In this document: positions 8,484 to 17,050 of the stretch, in pieces
How positions within the stretch are numbered: the first letter of the stretch is position 1
How the letters are laid out: each line of letters begins with the position of its first letter
NCBI RefSeq assembly: GCF_012849555.1
Contig: NZ_CP051685.1
Span: 2,170,001 to 2,234,000, forward strand
Origin: Massilia forsythiae
GTDB taxonomy: Bacteria; Pseudomonadota; Gammaproteobacteria; Burkholderiales; Burkholderiaceae_D
DNA length: 64,000 nt
Direction of reading: 5' to 3'
The notes under the pieces: model-generated
What the model was told of the DNA's origin: nothing
Database searches by the model: none
The model's input: the letters and a program-made list of their open reading frames with translations, nothing else
Translations under genes and position numbers: made by a program

Positions 8484-9482
8484 TTAATGCGGGGCTGCGG
8501 CGCTGGCCGGCGCGTGAGCTGCCGCCGTGGCCGGCGCTGCGGCCACCGTGGCAGGAGCGCCAGCCGCCGGCGCTTTCGCAGCCGGCGTGGCCGGGGCGCT
8601 CTGCTGCGCCGTCCGCGGCAGTACTTTTACCGTCGCCGTCTGCCCCGCCACCAGGCGCACAGTCGCCGGCAGCGGATCGAGCGCGATGCGCACCGGAATG
8701 CGCTGGGCCAGGCGCACCCAATTGAAGGTCGGGTTCACGTTGGGCAGCATGTTGGCGCCGGTGCTGCGGTCGCGGTCGGCGATGCCCTCGGCGATGCTTT
8801 CCACATGGCCGTGGAACGGCTGGCGGGTGCCCATCAGGGTCACGTCGACGCGGTCGCCGAGTGCGATGCCGGGCAGCTTGGTCTCTTCGAAATAGCCTTC
8901 CACATAAAAGCTGTTGCGGTCGACCAGCGCCATCACGGGCCGCGCCGCGGTGGCATAGGCACCTTCGCGCAAATCGAGGTTGGTGACGATGCCGTCCACC
9001 GCCGAGACCACGTGCGCACGCTCCAGGTTCAATCTGGCGATGTCGCGCGCGACCACCGCCTGCGCCAGCGTGGCGCGCGCCTGGTCGCTGCGGGTCTGGC
9101 CCTGCTCGCGGGTTTCCTGCGACACCAGGTCGTCCAGCTGGGTATTACGCTTGTTTTCGCGCTGCGACTGGCCCAGCGCCGCCTCGGCCGCGGTCACCTG
9201 CGCCTCGCTCTGGCGCAGCGCCAGCTCGAAGCGGGCACGGTCGATCTCGAACAGCGGCTGGCCCGCGCTCACCGGCTGGTTGTCGTGCACGTACACCTTG
9301 GTCACCTGGCCGGTCACGTCCGGCGCCACCTGCACCACGTCCGCCTTGACGCGGCCGTCGCGCGTCCAGGGCTCGACCTCGTAGTGGCGCCACAGCTGCC
9401 AGCCGGCATAGGCGGCGCCGGCGGCGAACAGCAAGGTGAATCCGACCCGGCCGATCGCCGGCAAAGAAATTTTGGAAGCCAT
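8484..9482 (-). CDS. HlyD-family periplasmic adaptor (AaeA/EmrA-like)
   Basis: The membrane-fusion subunit that links the inner-membrane FUSC permease to the outer-membrane factor. 332 residues. One N-terminal membrane helix (about residues 12-30), then the lipoyl half DGRVKADVVQVAPDVTGQV, an alpha-hairpin coiled coil rich in Gln/Ala, the second lipoyl half (VVSAVDGIVTNLDLREGAY) and a beta-barrel region. The last ~45 residues are Ala/Pro-rich. The ATG at 9482 lies one base past the DUF1656 stop (TGAGATG); the in-frame extension to 9545 overlaps that gene and is rejected. Confidence 0.9.
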   Translation of the reverse strand: MASKISLPAIGRVGFTLLFAAGAAYAGWQLWRHYEVEPWTRDGRVKADVVQVAPDVTGQVTKVYVHDNQPVSAGQPLFEIDRARFELALRQSEAQVTAAEAALGQSQRENKRNTQLDDLVSQETREQGQTRSDQARATLAQAVVARDIARLNLERAHVVSAVDGIVTNLDLREGAYATAARPVMALVDRNSFYVEGYFEETKLPGIALGDRVDVTLMGTRQPFHGHVESIAEGIADRDRSTGANMLPNVNPTFNWVRLAQRIPVRIALDPLPATVRLVAGQTATVKVLPRTAQQSAPATPAAKAPAAGAPATVAAAPATAAAHAPASAAAPH

Positions 9483-9483
9483 C

Positions 9484-9690
9484 TCAAGACCAGTTGCGTG
9501 TGAAATACGCCAGCGCGCCGAGCACGATGACGAACAGGGATACATCGAACAATGCCGGGTGCCACACCAGGCGATACAAGCCGGTGCGCGCCAGCACCAG
9601 GTTCAACAGGCGCATCACCAGCAGCGCCGCCAGCGTCAACAGCAGCAGCGGCGGCACGTACAGGCCGTAAATACTGACTTCGCCGATCAT
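9484..9690 (-). CDS. DUF1656 small membrane protein (AaeX-like)
   Basis: A 68-residue protein with two hydrophobic helices (about residues 12-32 and 46-63) and the typical start MIGEVSIYGLYVPPLLLL. Members of this family sit between FUSC permease and HlyD adaptor genes, as in the E. coli aaeXAB set, and are thought to assist the pump; their precise role is not settled. The start overlaps the end of the FUSC gene by four bases. Confidence 0.85.
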   Translation of the reverse strand: MIGEVSIYGLYVPPLLLLTLAALLVMRLLNLVLARTGLYRLVWHPALFDVSLFVIVLGALAYFTRNWS

Positions 9691-11747
9691 CGGCCCTCCT
9701 CATCGGTTGCGATTTCATACAACGCCGGCTGCCACGGCGCCGCCTGCGGGAACAGGTCGCGCCGCATGCCGGTGAGCGCGGCCAGCGCCTCGCACTGGGC
9801 GGCGTCGTGCGGGCCGGCGCACACCGCGCGCAGGGCATTGTCGAGCGTGTCCAGCAGCTGCGCCTCGGCGGCGGCGTCGACCTGCGGTCGGCGCGCGAAG
9901 TGGCGCGACAGTGCCGCCATCAGCGGCCGCAGCGCCGCCTCGCCGCGGCCCAGCCGGGGCCGCACTTCCTGCAGCATCGTCATGTTCAGGCCGATGCGCA
10001 GGTCGCGCAGCGTATCGACCGCCTGCAGGTCTTCGTGGTTGCCGGCCAGCGCCAGGCGCGGGGTCAGCAGGCCGATGCGGTCGACCATGCGCGCCGAGAA
10101 GGTCGCCAGCGGCACCACGCGCTCGCCGCTGCCCAGGCGGGACAATTCGCGCCAGCCGGCCTTGAGCAGGCGGCGCGCGGTCCAGGCGGCGCCGACGCGG
10201 CGCAGCATGCCGGTCATCACCGCGGCCACCGTCAAGCCGAACACCTGCGACAGCATGCTGTTGGTGAAGGTGACCATGTCGGCATTGTGGGTGTCGACCA
10301 TGGCCAGCGTGCCGCACACGCCGAACAGGAAGGGCATGGCGCGCCCGAAGGTGGCGGAGCGCGCCAGCAGCACGCCCAGCACCAGGAACAGCGGCGCGCA
10401 CACCAGCACCAGCGTCTCGAAGCCGTGCACCGCCGGCAGCAGCACCAGCAGGTACAGCGCCGACGCCGGAATCGAATAAATCGTATAGGTCAAAAAACTC
10501 TTGATGAACGGGACCGGATCGTCCTGGGTGGCGAAGAAGCAGCACAGCACCGCGCACATCATCGGCGCGGCGGAACCGGCCGGCCAGCCGGTCAGGATCC
10601 AGAAGGCGCAGCAGGTCAGCGTGGCCGCCACCGCGGCGAATGCCGACAGCAGCGCCATACCGCGGTCCTGGTGCAAAGCGCTGACCGGCACGCCGGGCAG
10701 GTTGCGCACCGCGTCCGGCAGGCGCCCGTGCATGCCGCTGTCGATGTGAGCGCGCAGGGTGCGCGTGTCGACACAGATGTCGATCAGGCGGCGCAGGCGC
10801 GCGGCCAGGTTCAGTTCGATCAGGCCGCTCCAGCCGAGCGTGCGGTCGACACGCGGCGCCAGCGCGTCGATGCGCCCGTGCAGGGCGGCGCCGGCGGCCG
10901 GCAGCGGCGCGCCGGGGCCGGCGTCGATCAATGCGGTGACGTCCTTGAGCAGCGCATCCCAGCGTTCCGACACGGTGCGCGCCTTGATGTCGCGCAGGGC
11001 GCCCAGGCGGTCCTCGATGGCCGAGACGACCGGCACGCTCTGCGCCAGGCGCTCCTGCAGCGCATTGACCGCCTTGCCGGTCCAGCGCAGGCACGAGGTA
11101 TCGAACGGCAGGTGCACGCTCATCATGCGCAGTTCCGTGATGTCGCCGGCCAGCTTGCGGCGCTCGCCCGCGCTGCGCGCGTCGCCGGCTGGATTGAGGG
11201 CGTCGCGGATCCAGGCGTGGGCGTCCTTGACCGCGTTGTCCAGGCGCGCCAGCAGCACCGGACCGTAGGCCTGCGGCAGCACCAGGCTGTGCACCAGCGT
11301 CGCGCAGGTAATGCCCAGCACGATCTCCTCGACGCGCGCCAGCGCGATGTCGAACACCGCTTCCGGCTGGTTCACGGCCGGGAAGGCGATCAGGCCGGCG
11401 GTATACCCGGCCAGCATCAGCATGTACGAGCGCGGCGTGCGGTCCAGCAGCGAAAAATACAGGCAGGCGCCGATCCACAGCGCCAGCACCAGCGACAGCA
11501 GCTCGGGAGAATTCACCAGCTGCGGCACGGCGAAGGTCACCATGATCGCGCCCAGCACGGTGCCGCCGGCGCGGTACAACCCCTTGGAGCGGGTCGGACC
11601 GGCGAACGGCGCGGCGACGATGTACGAGGTCATCATCGCCCAGAACGGGCGCGGCAGTCCGATGCGCATCGATAGATATACCGAGAGCATCGCTGCCGCG
11701 AAGGATTTGACGGAGAACAGCAGCTCCGTCCGGCTTGCCAGCTTCAT
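9687..11747 (-). CDS. FUSC-family inner-membrane efflux permease (AaeB-like)
   Basis: A predicted proton-driven exporter of aromatic acids or related compounds, by family analogy with AaeB; the substrate here is unknown. 686 residues, with an N-terminal set of membrane helices starting in FSVKSFAAAMLSVYLSMRIG, a cytosolic middle region, and a second helix set from about residue 350. The start at 11747 (MKLASRTELL) overlaps the marR stop by four bases. The reading frame can be extended upstream to 12320, but that text is only the antisense-like shadow of marR. Confidence 0.9.
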   Translation of the reverse strand: MKLASRTELLFSVKSFAAAMLSVYLSMRIGLPRPFWAMMTSYIVAAPFAGPTRSKGLYRAGGTVLGAIMVTFAVPQLVNSPELLSLVLALWIGACLYFSLLDRTPRSYMLMLAGYTAGLIAFPAVNQPEAVFDIALARVEEIVLGITCATLVHSLVLPQAYGPVLLARLDNAVKDAHAWIRDALNPAGDARSAGERRKLAGDITELRMMSVHLPFDTSCLRWTGKAVNALQERLAQSVPVVSAIEDRLGALRDIKARTVSERWDALLKDVTALIDAGPGAPLPAAGAALHGRIDALAPRVDRTLGWSGLIELNLAARLRRLIDICVDTRTLRAHIDSGMHGRLPDAVRNLPGVPVSALHQDRGMALLSAFAAVAATLTCCAFWILTGWPAGSAAPMMCAVLCCFFATQDDPVPFIKSFLTYTIYSIPASALYLLVLLPAVHGFETLVLVCAPLFLVLGVLLARSATFGRAMPFLFGVCGTLAMVDTHNADMVTFTNSMLSQVFGLTVAAVMTGMLRRVGAAWTARRLLKAGWRELSRLGSGERVVPLATFSARMVDRIGLLTPRLALAGNHEDLQAVDTLRDLRIGLNMTMLQEVRPRLGRGEAALRPLMAALSRHFARRPQVDAAAEAQLLDTLDNALRAVCAGPHDAAQCEALAALTGMRRDLFPQAAPWQPALYEIATDEEGR

Positions 11748-12256
11748 GCGCGCTTGCGCTCCGCGGCGGTGTCCTGCCTGGCGTTGTCGTCGGCTGCGCC
11801 GGTGGCAGCGATGTTGGCGATCGCCGCCGGCAAGCCGCCCAGCACGCGCAGGCAGGCTTCGACGTCGGGCGCGTCGAACTGGCCGAACAGCTTGCGGCGG
11901 AACGGGGTCAGGGCCTGGTCCATCAGGGTGGCGGTCTTTTGCCCCTCGTCTGTCAGGCGCAGGATCTTGGCGCGGCGGTCGTTGGGGTCTTCCTGGCGTT
12001 CCAGCAGGCCGGACTCGATCAGGTGGTCGACCACGCGCACCAGCGACGAGGCTTCCAGGCTCAGCGTTTCGGCCAGGATACCGGGGCGCACGCCGCTGTC
12101 GCCGAAGCGGCTGATCACCAGCACCGGCAAACCGGTCGCCTGCGACAGGCCGTAGTCGGCCGCGACCTTGTCGGCGGCGGCGCGGTAGGCGCGCGAGGCG
12201 TGGGTGAGGGCGGCGGTCAATTGGCTCAGGAGCTGGTCCGGCAGGATCGTGGGCAT
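11744..12256 (-). CDS. MarR-family transcriptional regulator
   Basis: A predicted winged-helix repressor of the efflux operon that it heads. About 170 residues from the ATG at 12256 (MPTILPDQLL), or 177 if the GTG at 12277 is used; neither has a clear ribosome site. The HTH and wing are visible as LAETLSLEASSLVRVVDHLIESGLLERQEDPNDRRAKILRLTDEG. It is translationally coupled to the FUSC gene. Regulation of its own operon, with release by an aromatic ligand, is inferred from family and position. Confidence 0.9.
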   Translation of the reverse strand: MPTILPDQLLSQLTAALTHASRAYRAAADKVAADYGLSQATGLPVLVISRFGDSGVRPGILAETLSLEASSLVRVVDHLIESGLLERQEDPNDRRAKILRLTDEGQKTATLMDQALTPFRRKLFGQFDAPDVEACLRVLGGLPAAIANIAATGAADDNARQDTAAERKRA

Positions 12257-12284
12257 GTAAATATTTGTATTGGACACTGTTTAT

Positions 12285-12320
12285 ATGCGAAAGTTTAGCA
12301 TGCGAAGTAATTTCTTTCAA
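12285..12320 (-). promoter_or_regulatory. Candidate promoter and operator of the marR-efflux operon
   Basis: On the minus strand TTGAAA (12315-12320) and TAAACT (12292-12297) are 17 bases apart. This gives a start of transcription near 12285 and a leader of about 28 bases before the ATG at 12256. Two copies of ATGCGAA (12285-12291 and 12300-12306) bracket the -10 box and could be operator half-sites. Predicted from sequence only. Confidence 0.4.
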
Positions 12321-12335
12321 CTCGGCGTGGATCGT

Positions 12336-12364
12336 GTGGCCGGCGAAGCCGCCTCGCCGGCCAC
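12336..12364 (-). terminator. Long hairpin after the HAD gene
   Basis: A perfect 11-bp stem GTGGCCGGCGA/TCGCCGGCCAC encloses a 7-base loop. It lies between the HAD phosphatase stop (12393) and the efflux-operon promoter, on the side where HAD transcripts would end. There is no T-run on either strand, so termination is uncertain; it may simply protect a 3' end. Confidence 0.4.
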
Positions 12365-12392
12365 GTCCACCCCGTGTGACTGTCGGGATGAA

Positions 12393-13031
12393 TTACGCGG
12401 TGTCTACGCCGGCAATCCGCCGCAACGCGTGCGGCGTGACGAACTCGCACGCGCATCCTTCCGCGCGCAGGGCCTCAATGGTGGCATAGCCCCAATGCAC
12501 GGCGCCGAACGCCACCTTGGCAGCGTGTGCGCCTTCCGCATCGGTGCCCTGGTCGCCGACATAGATCGCGTCCCGCGCCGCCACGCCCTGCACCTTGAGC
12601 ACCGCGCGGATCCGCCCCGCCTTGCCGAATACCGACATGCCGCACTCGAACTGGGCGATCAGCCCCGCCAGTTCCGGCCCGAGGATGCGCCGCACGTTGT
12701 GTTCGGCATTCGACGACACCAGCGCCAGCCGCACGCCGTGCGCGGCCAGGTGGCGCAGCGCCTCGGCGACGCCGTCGAACAGCGGGATCGTGTCGGCGTG
12801 TTCCGTCATCATCGCCATGAAGCTGCGCGAGGCCAGCGGCAGCTTCCAGGCCGGCATGCCGACGTGCGCCATCATCTGGCGCACGCCGTGGTGGCGCAGC
12901 TGGCCGGCGCGGCTGACGTCGATGCGCCGGAAGCCGTGCTTGTCGGCGATGACGTTGAAGACGCTGAGGAAGAAGGGAAAGGAGTCGGCCAGCGTGCCGT
13001 CGAAGTCGAAGATCGCGAGTCGGTAGGTCAT
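12393..13031 (-). CDS. HAD-superfamily hydrolase (phosphoglycolate-phosphatase-like)
   Basis: A predicted cytosolic phosphatase of 212 residues. Motif I FDFDGTLADS gives the nucleophile Asp9 and acid Asp11; motif II is the Ser in LALVSSNAEH; motif III is a Lys in GKAGRI; motif IV is YVGDQGTDAEGA. A four-helix cap is inserted after motif I, as in the Gph/PGMB class. The substrate cannot be told. It stands alone: 131 bases separate it from the upstream phosphodiesterase gene, with a 9-bp stem (13121-13149) in the gap. Confidence 0.85.
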   Translation of the reverse strand: MTYRLAIFDFDGTLADSFPFFLSVFNVIADKHGFRRIDVSRAGQLRHHGVRQMMAHVGMPAWKLPLASRSFMAMMTEHADTIPLFDGVAEALRHLAAHGVRLALVSSNAEHNVRRILGPELAGLIAQFECGMSVFGKAGRIRAVLKVQGVAARDAIYVGDQGTDAEGAHAAKVAFGAVHWGYATIEALRAEGCACEFVTPHALRRIAGVDTA

Positions 13032-13162
13032 GCGGCATCATCGCATGGACGGATCGCAAGGGCGCAACCGGTCATTATTTCCGGTCTGCCGGAATCTATC
13101 TACAACGCACTCTCGGCCCCTGCCTCGTCGTGCACAGGCTGACGAGGCACATAGCGTGCGCG

Positions 13163-14320
13163 TCAGCTCGCTGCCGACAAACGCCCGATCGCCGTCCTTG
13201 CCAGCGCCGTATCGTCGCTGAACAAGCCGTCGATGCCGGTGTCCAGGTAGCGCCGGATCTCGGCGATCGACCCCGCCTCGTTGCGCGCGTTCGGTCCGTC
13301 GCCGTTGCGGAAATCGGCCGCCAGGAACGCGTTCTCCGGCCGGAACGTCCACACCACCACCTGCAGGCCGGCCGCGTGCGCGTCCTCCACCAGTGCGGTC
13401 GGCCTGGCCAGGCGCTCGCCGGCACCCAGCGGGATCACGGCGCGCGTGATCGGCGCCACCACGTCGGCGTACTTGGCCACGTCGCGCAGGCCGCGGCGCG
13501 ACACCATCTCGCCGTAAGTCAGGCCGCCGCCGACCAGCGCCACGTCCGCCGGACGCATGGCGTCGTACTTGCCGCCGGCGACGACCAGCTGCGCCAGGCG
13601 CACGTTGTCGCGCCGGCCGAACGCCTTGCGCAGCGCCTTCAGGTTGGCGGTCTCGAAGGATTGCACCGTGACCGGTGCGCGGCGCGTGTAGGCGTGCGCG
13701 TTCAGGGTCGACATGAAGCGCTCTTCCAGCGGCAGGCCGGCATTGGCGAACCAGGTCGAGTGCTTCAGTTCCGGAACCAGGCCGATGATGCGCCCGCGCG
13801 CCGCCGCCTCGGCCGCCACGAAGTCGATGACTTCTTCCAGGCTGACCACCTGGAACTGGCCGTCCCAGGCAGTGCCGCGCATGGCCGGCAGGCGTTCCAC
13901 CGCGCGCAGCGTCTTCAGTTCGGCGAACGTGAAGTCGGACACGAACCAGCCCTCGTGCGCCTCGCCGTCGATTACTTTGCGGTTCCTGCGGGCGGCGAAC
14001 TCGGGGCGCGCGGCGACGTCGGTGGTGTCGGTGATGGCGTTTTCGTGGCGCGCCACCAGCACGCCGTCGCGGGTGCAGACCAGGTCCGGCTCGACGAAGT
14101 CGGCGCCGTCGGCGATCGCCCTGGCGTAGGACGCCAGCGTGTGCTCGGGCCGCAGCGCGCTGGCGCCGCGGTGGGCGTACAGCGTGGGCCTGGATGCCGG
14201 GTCGAGGCGGCGCGCTTGCGCCGCGGCCAAGCGCGGCAGGCCGGCCAGGCCGACGGCGGCGGCCGTGCCTTTCAACAGGCGCCGCCGCAGCGGGTCGCAA
14301 GGCAGGAGGATCGGCCGCAT
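13163..14320 (-). CDS. Glycerophosphodiester phosphodiesterase, GlpQ-like, Tat-exported
   Basis: It should hydrolyse glycerophosphodiesters to glycerol-3-phosphate and an alcohol in the periplasm. 385 residues. The N-terminus LRRRLLKGTAAAVGLAGLP is a likely Tat signal ending AAAQA. Catalytic and metal residues are in AHRGAS (His50-Arg51), FVEPDL (Glu77, Asp79) and RHEN (His92). The length and the insert after HEN fit the periplasmic GlpQ class. Its start codon overlaps the stop of the TonB-dependent receptor (TGATG reading), so the two are co-translated. Confidence 0.9.
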   Translation of the reverse strand: MRPILLPCDPLRRRLLKGTAAAVGLAGLPRLAAAQARRLDPASRPTLYAHRGASALRPEHTLASYARAIADGADFVEPDLVCTRDGVLVARHENAITDTTDVAARPEFAARRNRKVIDGEAHEGWFVSDFTFAELKTLRAVERLPAMRGTAWDGQFQVVSLEEVIDFVAAEAAARGRIIGLVPELKHSTWFANAGLPLEERFMSTLNAHAYTRRAPVTVQSFETANLKALRKAFGRRDNVRLAQLVVAGGKYDAMRPADVALVGGGLTYGEMVSRRGLRDVAKYADVVAPITRAVIPLGAGERLARPTALVEDAHAAGLQVVVWTFRPENAFLAADFRNGDGPNARNEAGSIAEIRRYLDTGIDGLFSDDTALARTAIGRLSAAS

Positions 14321-16722
14321 CAGATATCCGCTTTCAAGGTGACGAATCCCATGCGCGGCGGGATCGGGTAGGTGGCGTAGCTGCCGCTCGGCTGGCCCAC
14401 CACCGGCTGCAGCGGGCCTTCGCGATTCAGCAGGTTGGTCGCGCTCACGGTCCAGCGCAGGTTTTTCAAGAAGCCGGCCGACAACGGTACTTTACCGGAT
14501 ACGCTCAACCCCATCAGGAAATAACCGGGGATGTCCAGGTCGTTGGTGTAGGTGGCGTAGCGCCTGCCGACGTAGTCGCCCGACAGCTGCAGTTCGACGT
14601 CCGCGCCCGGCTTGACGGTGGCGACGAACTTGTTCATCCACTTCGGCGTGTTGGGCACGGTCTTGCCCGCGGTCGGGACCAGCGTGGTGCCGGAATAATA
14701 GCTGTCCTGGTATTCGGAGCGGTTGTATGAGAGCGCGTCGTAGAACGAGAACGCGCGCCCGAAGTGCAGCGTGCCGGCCAGGTCGACGCCGTCGGTCTTG
14801 ACGCTGCCGACGTTGGACAGGATCGTGGTGCCGCCGGCGAACGAGGTGATGATCGGGTTCGAGCTGATCGCCAGCTGGCGGTCGCGGAAGGTGACGTGGT
14901 ACAGCGCCACCTGGCCGTCGAAGCCGGTCAAGGCGCCCAGGGCCAGGGTGCGCGAATCGCGCAGGCCCAGCTCGTAGGTGACCGAGGTTTCCGGCTTCGC
15001 CGTGGCCTTGAAATAGTCGAACGCGGCCTGCGACGACAGGCTCCAGGGCGAATTGCCGCCGCCGCCGTAGGTCATGAACTGGCGCAGGTTCTTTTGCACG
15101 TTGGCGAACAGCTGGTCGCTCGTCGACACGTCCCAGCGTGCGCCGACGCCGGGCAGGAACCATTTCCGGGTGTCGATCTTCCCTTCCGGCAGGCCACCGG
15201 TGGCGGTGGCGCTGATCGCCCTGGGCAGCGTGTTGACCGGGAAGCGGCCCTCGGCGAACTGCAGGCTGGATTTGAAGCCGCCCTGCAGCACCAGGTCGGG
15301 ACGCAGGCGCCATTCGTCCTGCAGGTGCAGCTGCACCACCTTGTTGTCGATGTCGCTGCCATACTGCGTGATGAGTGGATTGCGCGGGCGCGTGTAGGGC
15401 GAACTCGGGTTGTTCACGTCCAGCGCATACCAGCGGCGGTAGGCGCCCGAGTTGTTGTGCTCGAACCAGAGGCCGCCCTGGATGCGGTGCGCGCCCAGTT
15501 CCCAGCGCAGGTTGGATAGCCAGCCCTGGCGGTTGATCCTGTACTCGGTGGTGCGGGTGGCGTAGCCGGAGCCGCCGAAGATCGTCTTCAAATCCTGGTT
15601 CGGGTAATACACGCGGAACAGTCCCGGCAGGCCGGCCTGGTTGATCGGGCCGGCGACCACGCCGACGCCGTCGTTGTGGTGGAAGTAGTACTGGTTCGAC
15701 CAGGTGACATCGTCGCTGATGAAGGCCTCGTACCTGGCGTAGGCGAGCTTGTCGGTGCGCTGGGCGTCGCTGTAGTAGTTGCGAAAGTTGGCGCCGACCG
15801 ACGCCGGCGGTGCGCCGTTGGCATCGAGGTAGGCCAGCGCGGCGCGGAAGTCCGGGTACAGGAAGGGACGCGTGTAGGGCGAGTTCAGCCCGGCCTGGTG
15901 CAGCGACGAATCCTCGTTCGGCTCGGTCTTGTCGGACCAGTCGGCGAACAGCGTCAGCTTGCCCCGGTTGTCCTGGTGCACGAATTTGGCGTTGAACTGG
16001 TCGTTGCTCTGGCGGCCATTGAAATCCCAGGCCTTGGCCTCGTGGTGCAGGCCGGACAGGAAGAAGCTGTTGCCGCCGCCAATGTCTCCCGAATCGAAGC
16101 GCACGAAGCTGCGCGTGGCCTGGTGGCTGCCCAGCGTCTGCTGCAGGCCGATATTGCGGCGCTTGGCCGGGTCGGTCGAATAGGTCTCGATGGTGCCGCC
16201 CAGGTTGTTGGTCGACGGCGTGCCGAGGTCGCCGGCGCCGGTGGCCAGCACCACGCTGCGCACGTTCTCGCTGGTGAGCGCGCGCTGCGGCGCCAGGCCG
16301 TTGTAGTTGCCGTAGCTCTGGTCGCCGAGCGGCACGCCATCCATGGTAAAGCCCATTTGCTGGGCGTTGAAGCCGTGCACGAACAGCGACAGGTTCTGCT
16401 CGTTGTTGCCCCACGGGTCGGCGGTCTGGAAGCTGACGCCGGGCAGGGCCTGCAGCGCTTTCAATGGATTCACGCCCGGCAGCACCTTCTGGATCTCGGC
16501 GCCTTTCAAGGCCACCGAGGAGCGCGTCTTGCGGGTCGAGATCTCGACGGTGGCGATGGCGCCGGCGGGCGTGGTGTCCTGGATGGCCGGGGCGGCCGCT
16601 GCCGGCGGCGCGTCCTCGGCAATGGCAGGTTTGTCGTCGGCATGGGCGGCCGCGGCGCACAGCATGGCGACGGCGAAGGCGATCAGGGAAGGGCGCGGGA
16701 CAGCGGAAGTGGTCGGGTTCAT
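14320..16722 (-). CDS. TonB-dependent outer-membrane receptor
   Basis: A 22-stranded barrel receptor for energised uptake. 800 residues, full length. Signal peptide (LIAFAVAMLCAAAAHA), then a plug domain with KGAEIQKVLPGVNPLKALQ and SLFVHGFNAQQMGFTMDGVP, and a barrel ending MGFVTLKADI. No TonB-box sequence could be assigned with confidence. The partner gene encodes a GlpQ-like phosphodiesterase, which suggests a phosphodiester-containing ligand, but receptors of this kind are hard to assign from sequence and iron chelates cannot be excluded. Confidence 0.9.
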   Translation of the reverse strand: MNPTTSAVPRPSLIAFAVAMLCAAAAHADDKPAIAEDAPPAAAAPAIQDTTPAGAIATVEISTRKTRSSVALKGAEIQKVLPGVNPLKALQALPGVSFQTADPWGNNEQNLSLFVHGFNAQQMGFTMDGVPLGDQSYGNYNGLAPQRALTSENVRSVVLATGAGDLGTPSTNNLGGTIETYSTDPAKRRNIGLQQTLGSHQATRSFVRFDSGDIGGGNSFFLSGLHHEAKAWDFNGRQSNDQFNAKFVHQDNRGKLTLFADWSDKTEPNEDSSLHQAGLNSPYTRPFLYPDFRAALAYLDANGAPPASVGANFRNYYSDAQRTDKLAYARYEAFISDDVTWSNQYYFHHNDGVGVVAGPINQAGLPGLFRVYYPNQDLKTIFGGSGYATRTTEYRINRQGWLSNLRWELGAHRIQGGLWFEHNNSGAYRRWYALDVNNPSSPYTRPRNPLITQYGSDIDNKVVQLHLQDEWRLRPDLVLQGGFKSSLQFAEGRFPVNTLPRAISATATGGLPEGKIDTRKWFLPGVGARWDVSTSDQLFANVQKNLRQFMTYGGGGNSPWSLSSQAAFDYFKATAKPETSVTYELGLRDSRTLALGALTGFDGQVALYHVTFRDRQLAISSNPIITSFAGGTTILSNVGSVKTDGVDLAGTLHFGRAFSFYDALSYNRSEYQDSYYSGTTLVPTAGKTVPNTPKWMNKFVATVKPGADVELQLSGDYVGRRYATYTNDLDIPGYFLMGLSVSGKVPLSAGFLKNLRWTVSATNLLNREGPLQPVVGQPSGSYATYPIPPRMGFVTLKADI

Positions 16723-17050
16723 CGAACGGGGCGGACGGTTGGAATGCGCCGCAGATTAGTCCTGCAAGATGACCGGCTTATTTCTTTTACATGAATAATT
16801 GATTACTTGATTTCATCACATTTGTGGCTGCCGGCAACCGGATCGGATCGCCATCCTGCGCGATGTCGACTGGTTCTTTGCCAAATAACGTAAAAATGGC
16901 ATGTAAATACCGATAATTGGAAGAAGTTACCGAATGTAACGCGCTGCCTCGATGTTTCCGGCTCGGCTATAGTGCGTCACCCGGCCATTTCGACAACATT
17001 GTGAATCTATTTGCGCCGGGTGACACATTGTTGAGTAAGGCTGGAACCCC
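16723..17050. promoter_or_regulatory. AT-richer divergent control region
   Basis: A 328-base gap between the leftward TonB receptor and the rightward acyltransferase. It is clearly richer in A+T than its neighbours (for example 16780-16830 and 16878-16935) and must hold both promoters. A small inverted repeat GTTAC/GTAAC lies around 16925-16940. I could not pick single promoters with confidence and see no gene in it. Confidence 0.4.

Noticed and set aside
9687..12320. Very long leftward frame of 877 codons covering FUSC and beyond
   Set aside because: Only the part from 11747 matches FUSC; the rest is the out-of-frame shadow of the marR gene.
13121..13149. TGCCTCGTC/GACGAGGCA hairpin after the phosphodiesterase gene as a terminator
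   Set aside because: An 11-base loop and no T-run on the minus strand; too weak to list as a feature.
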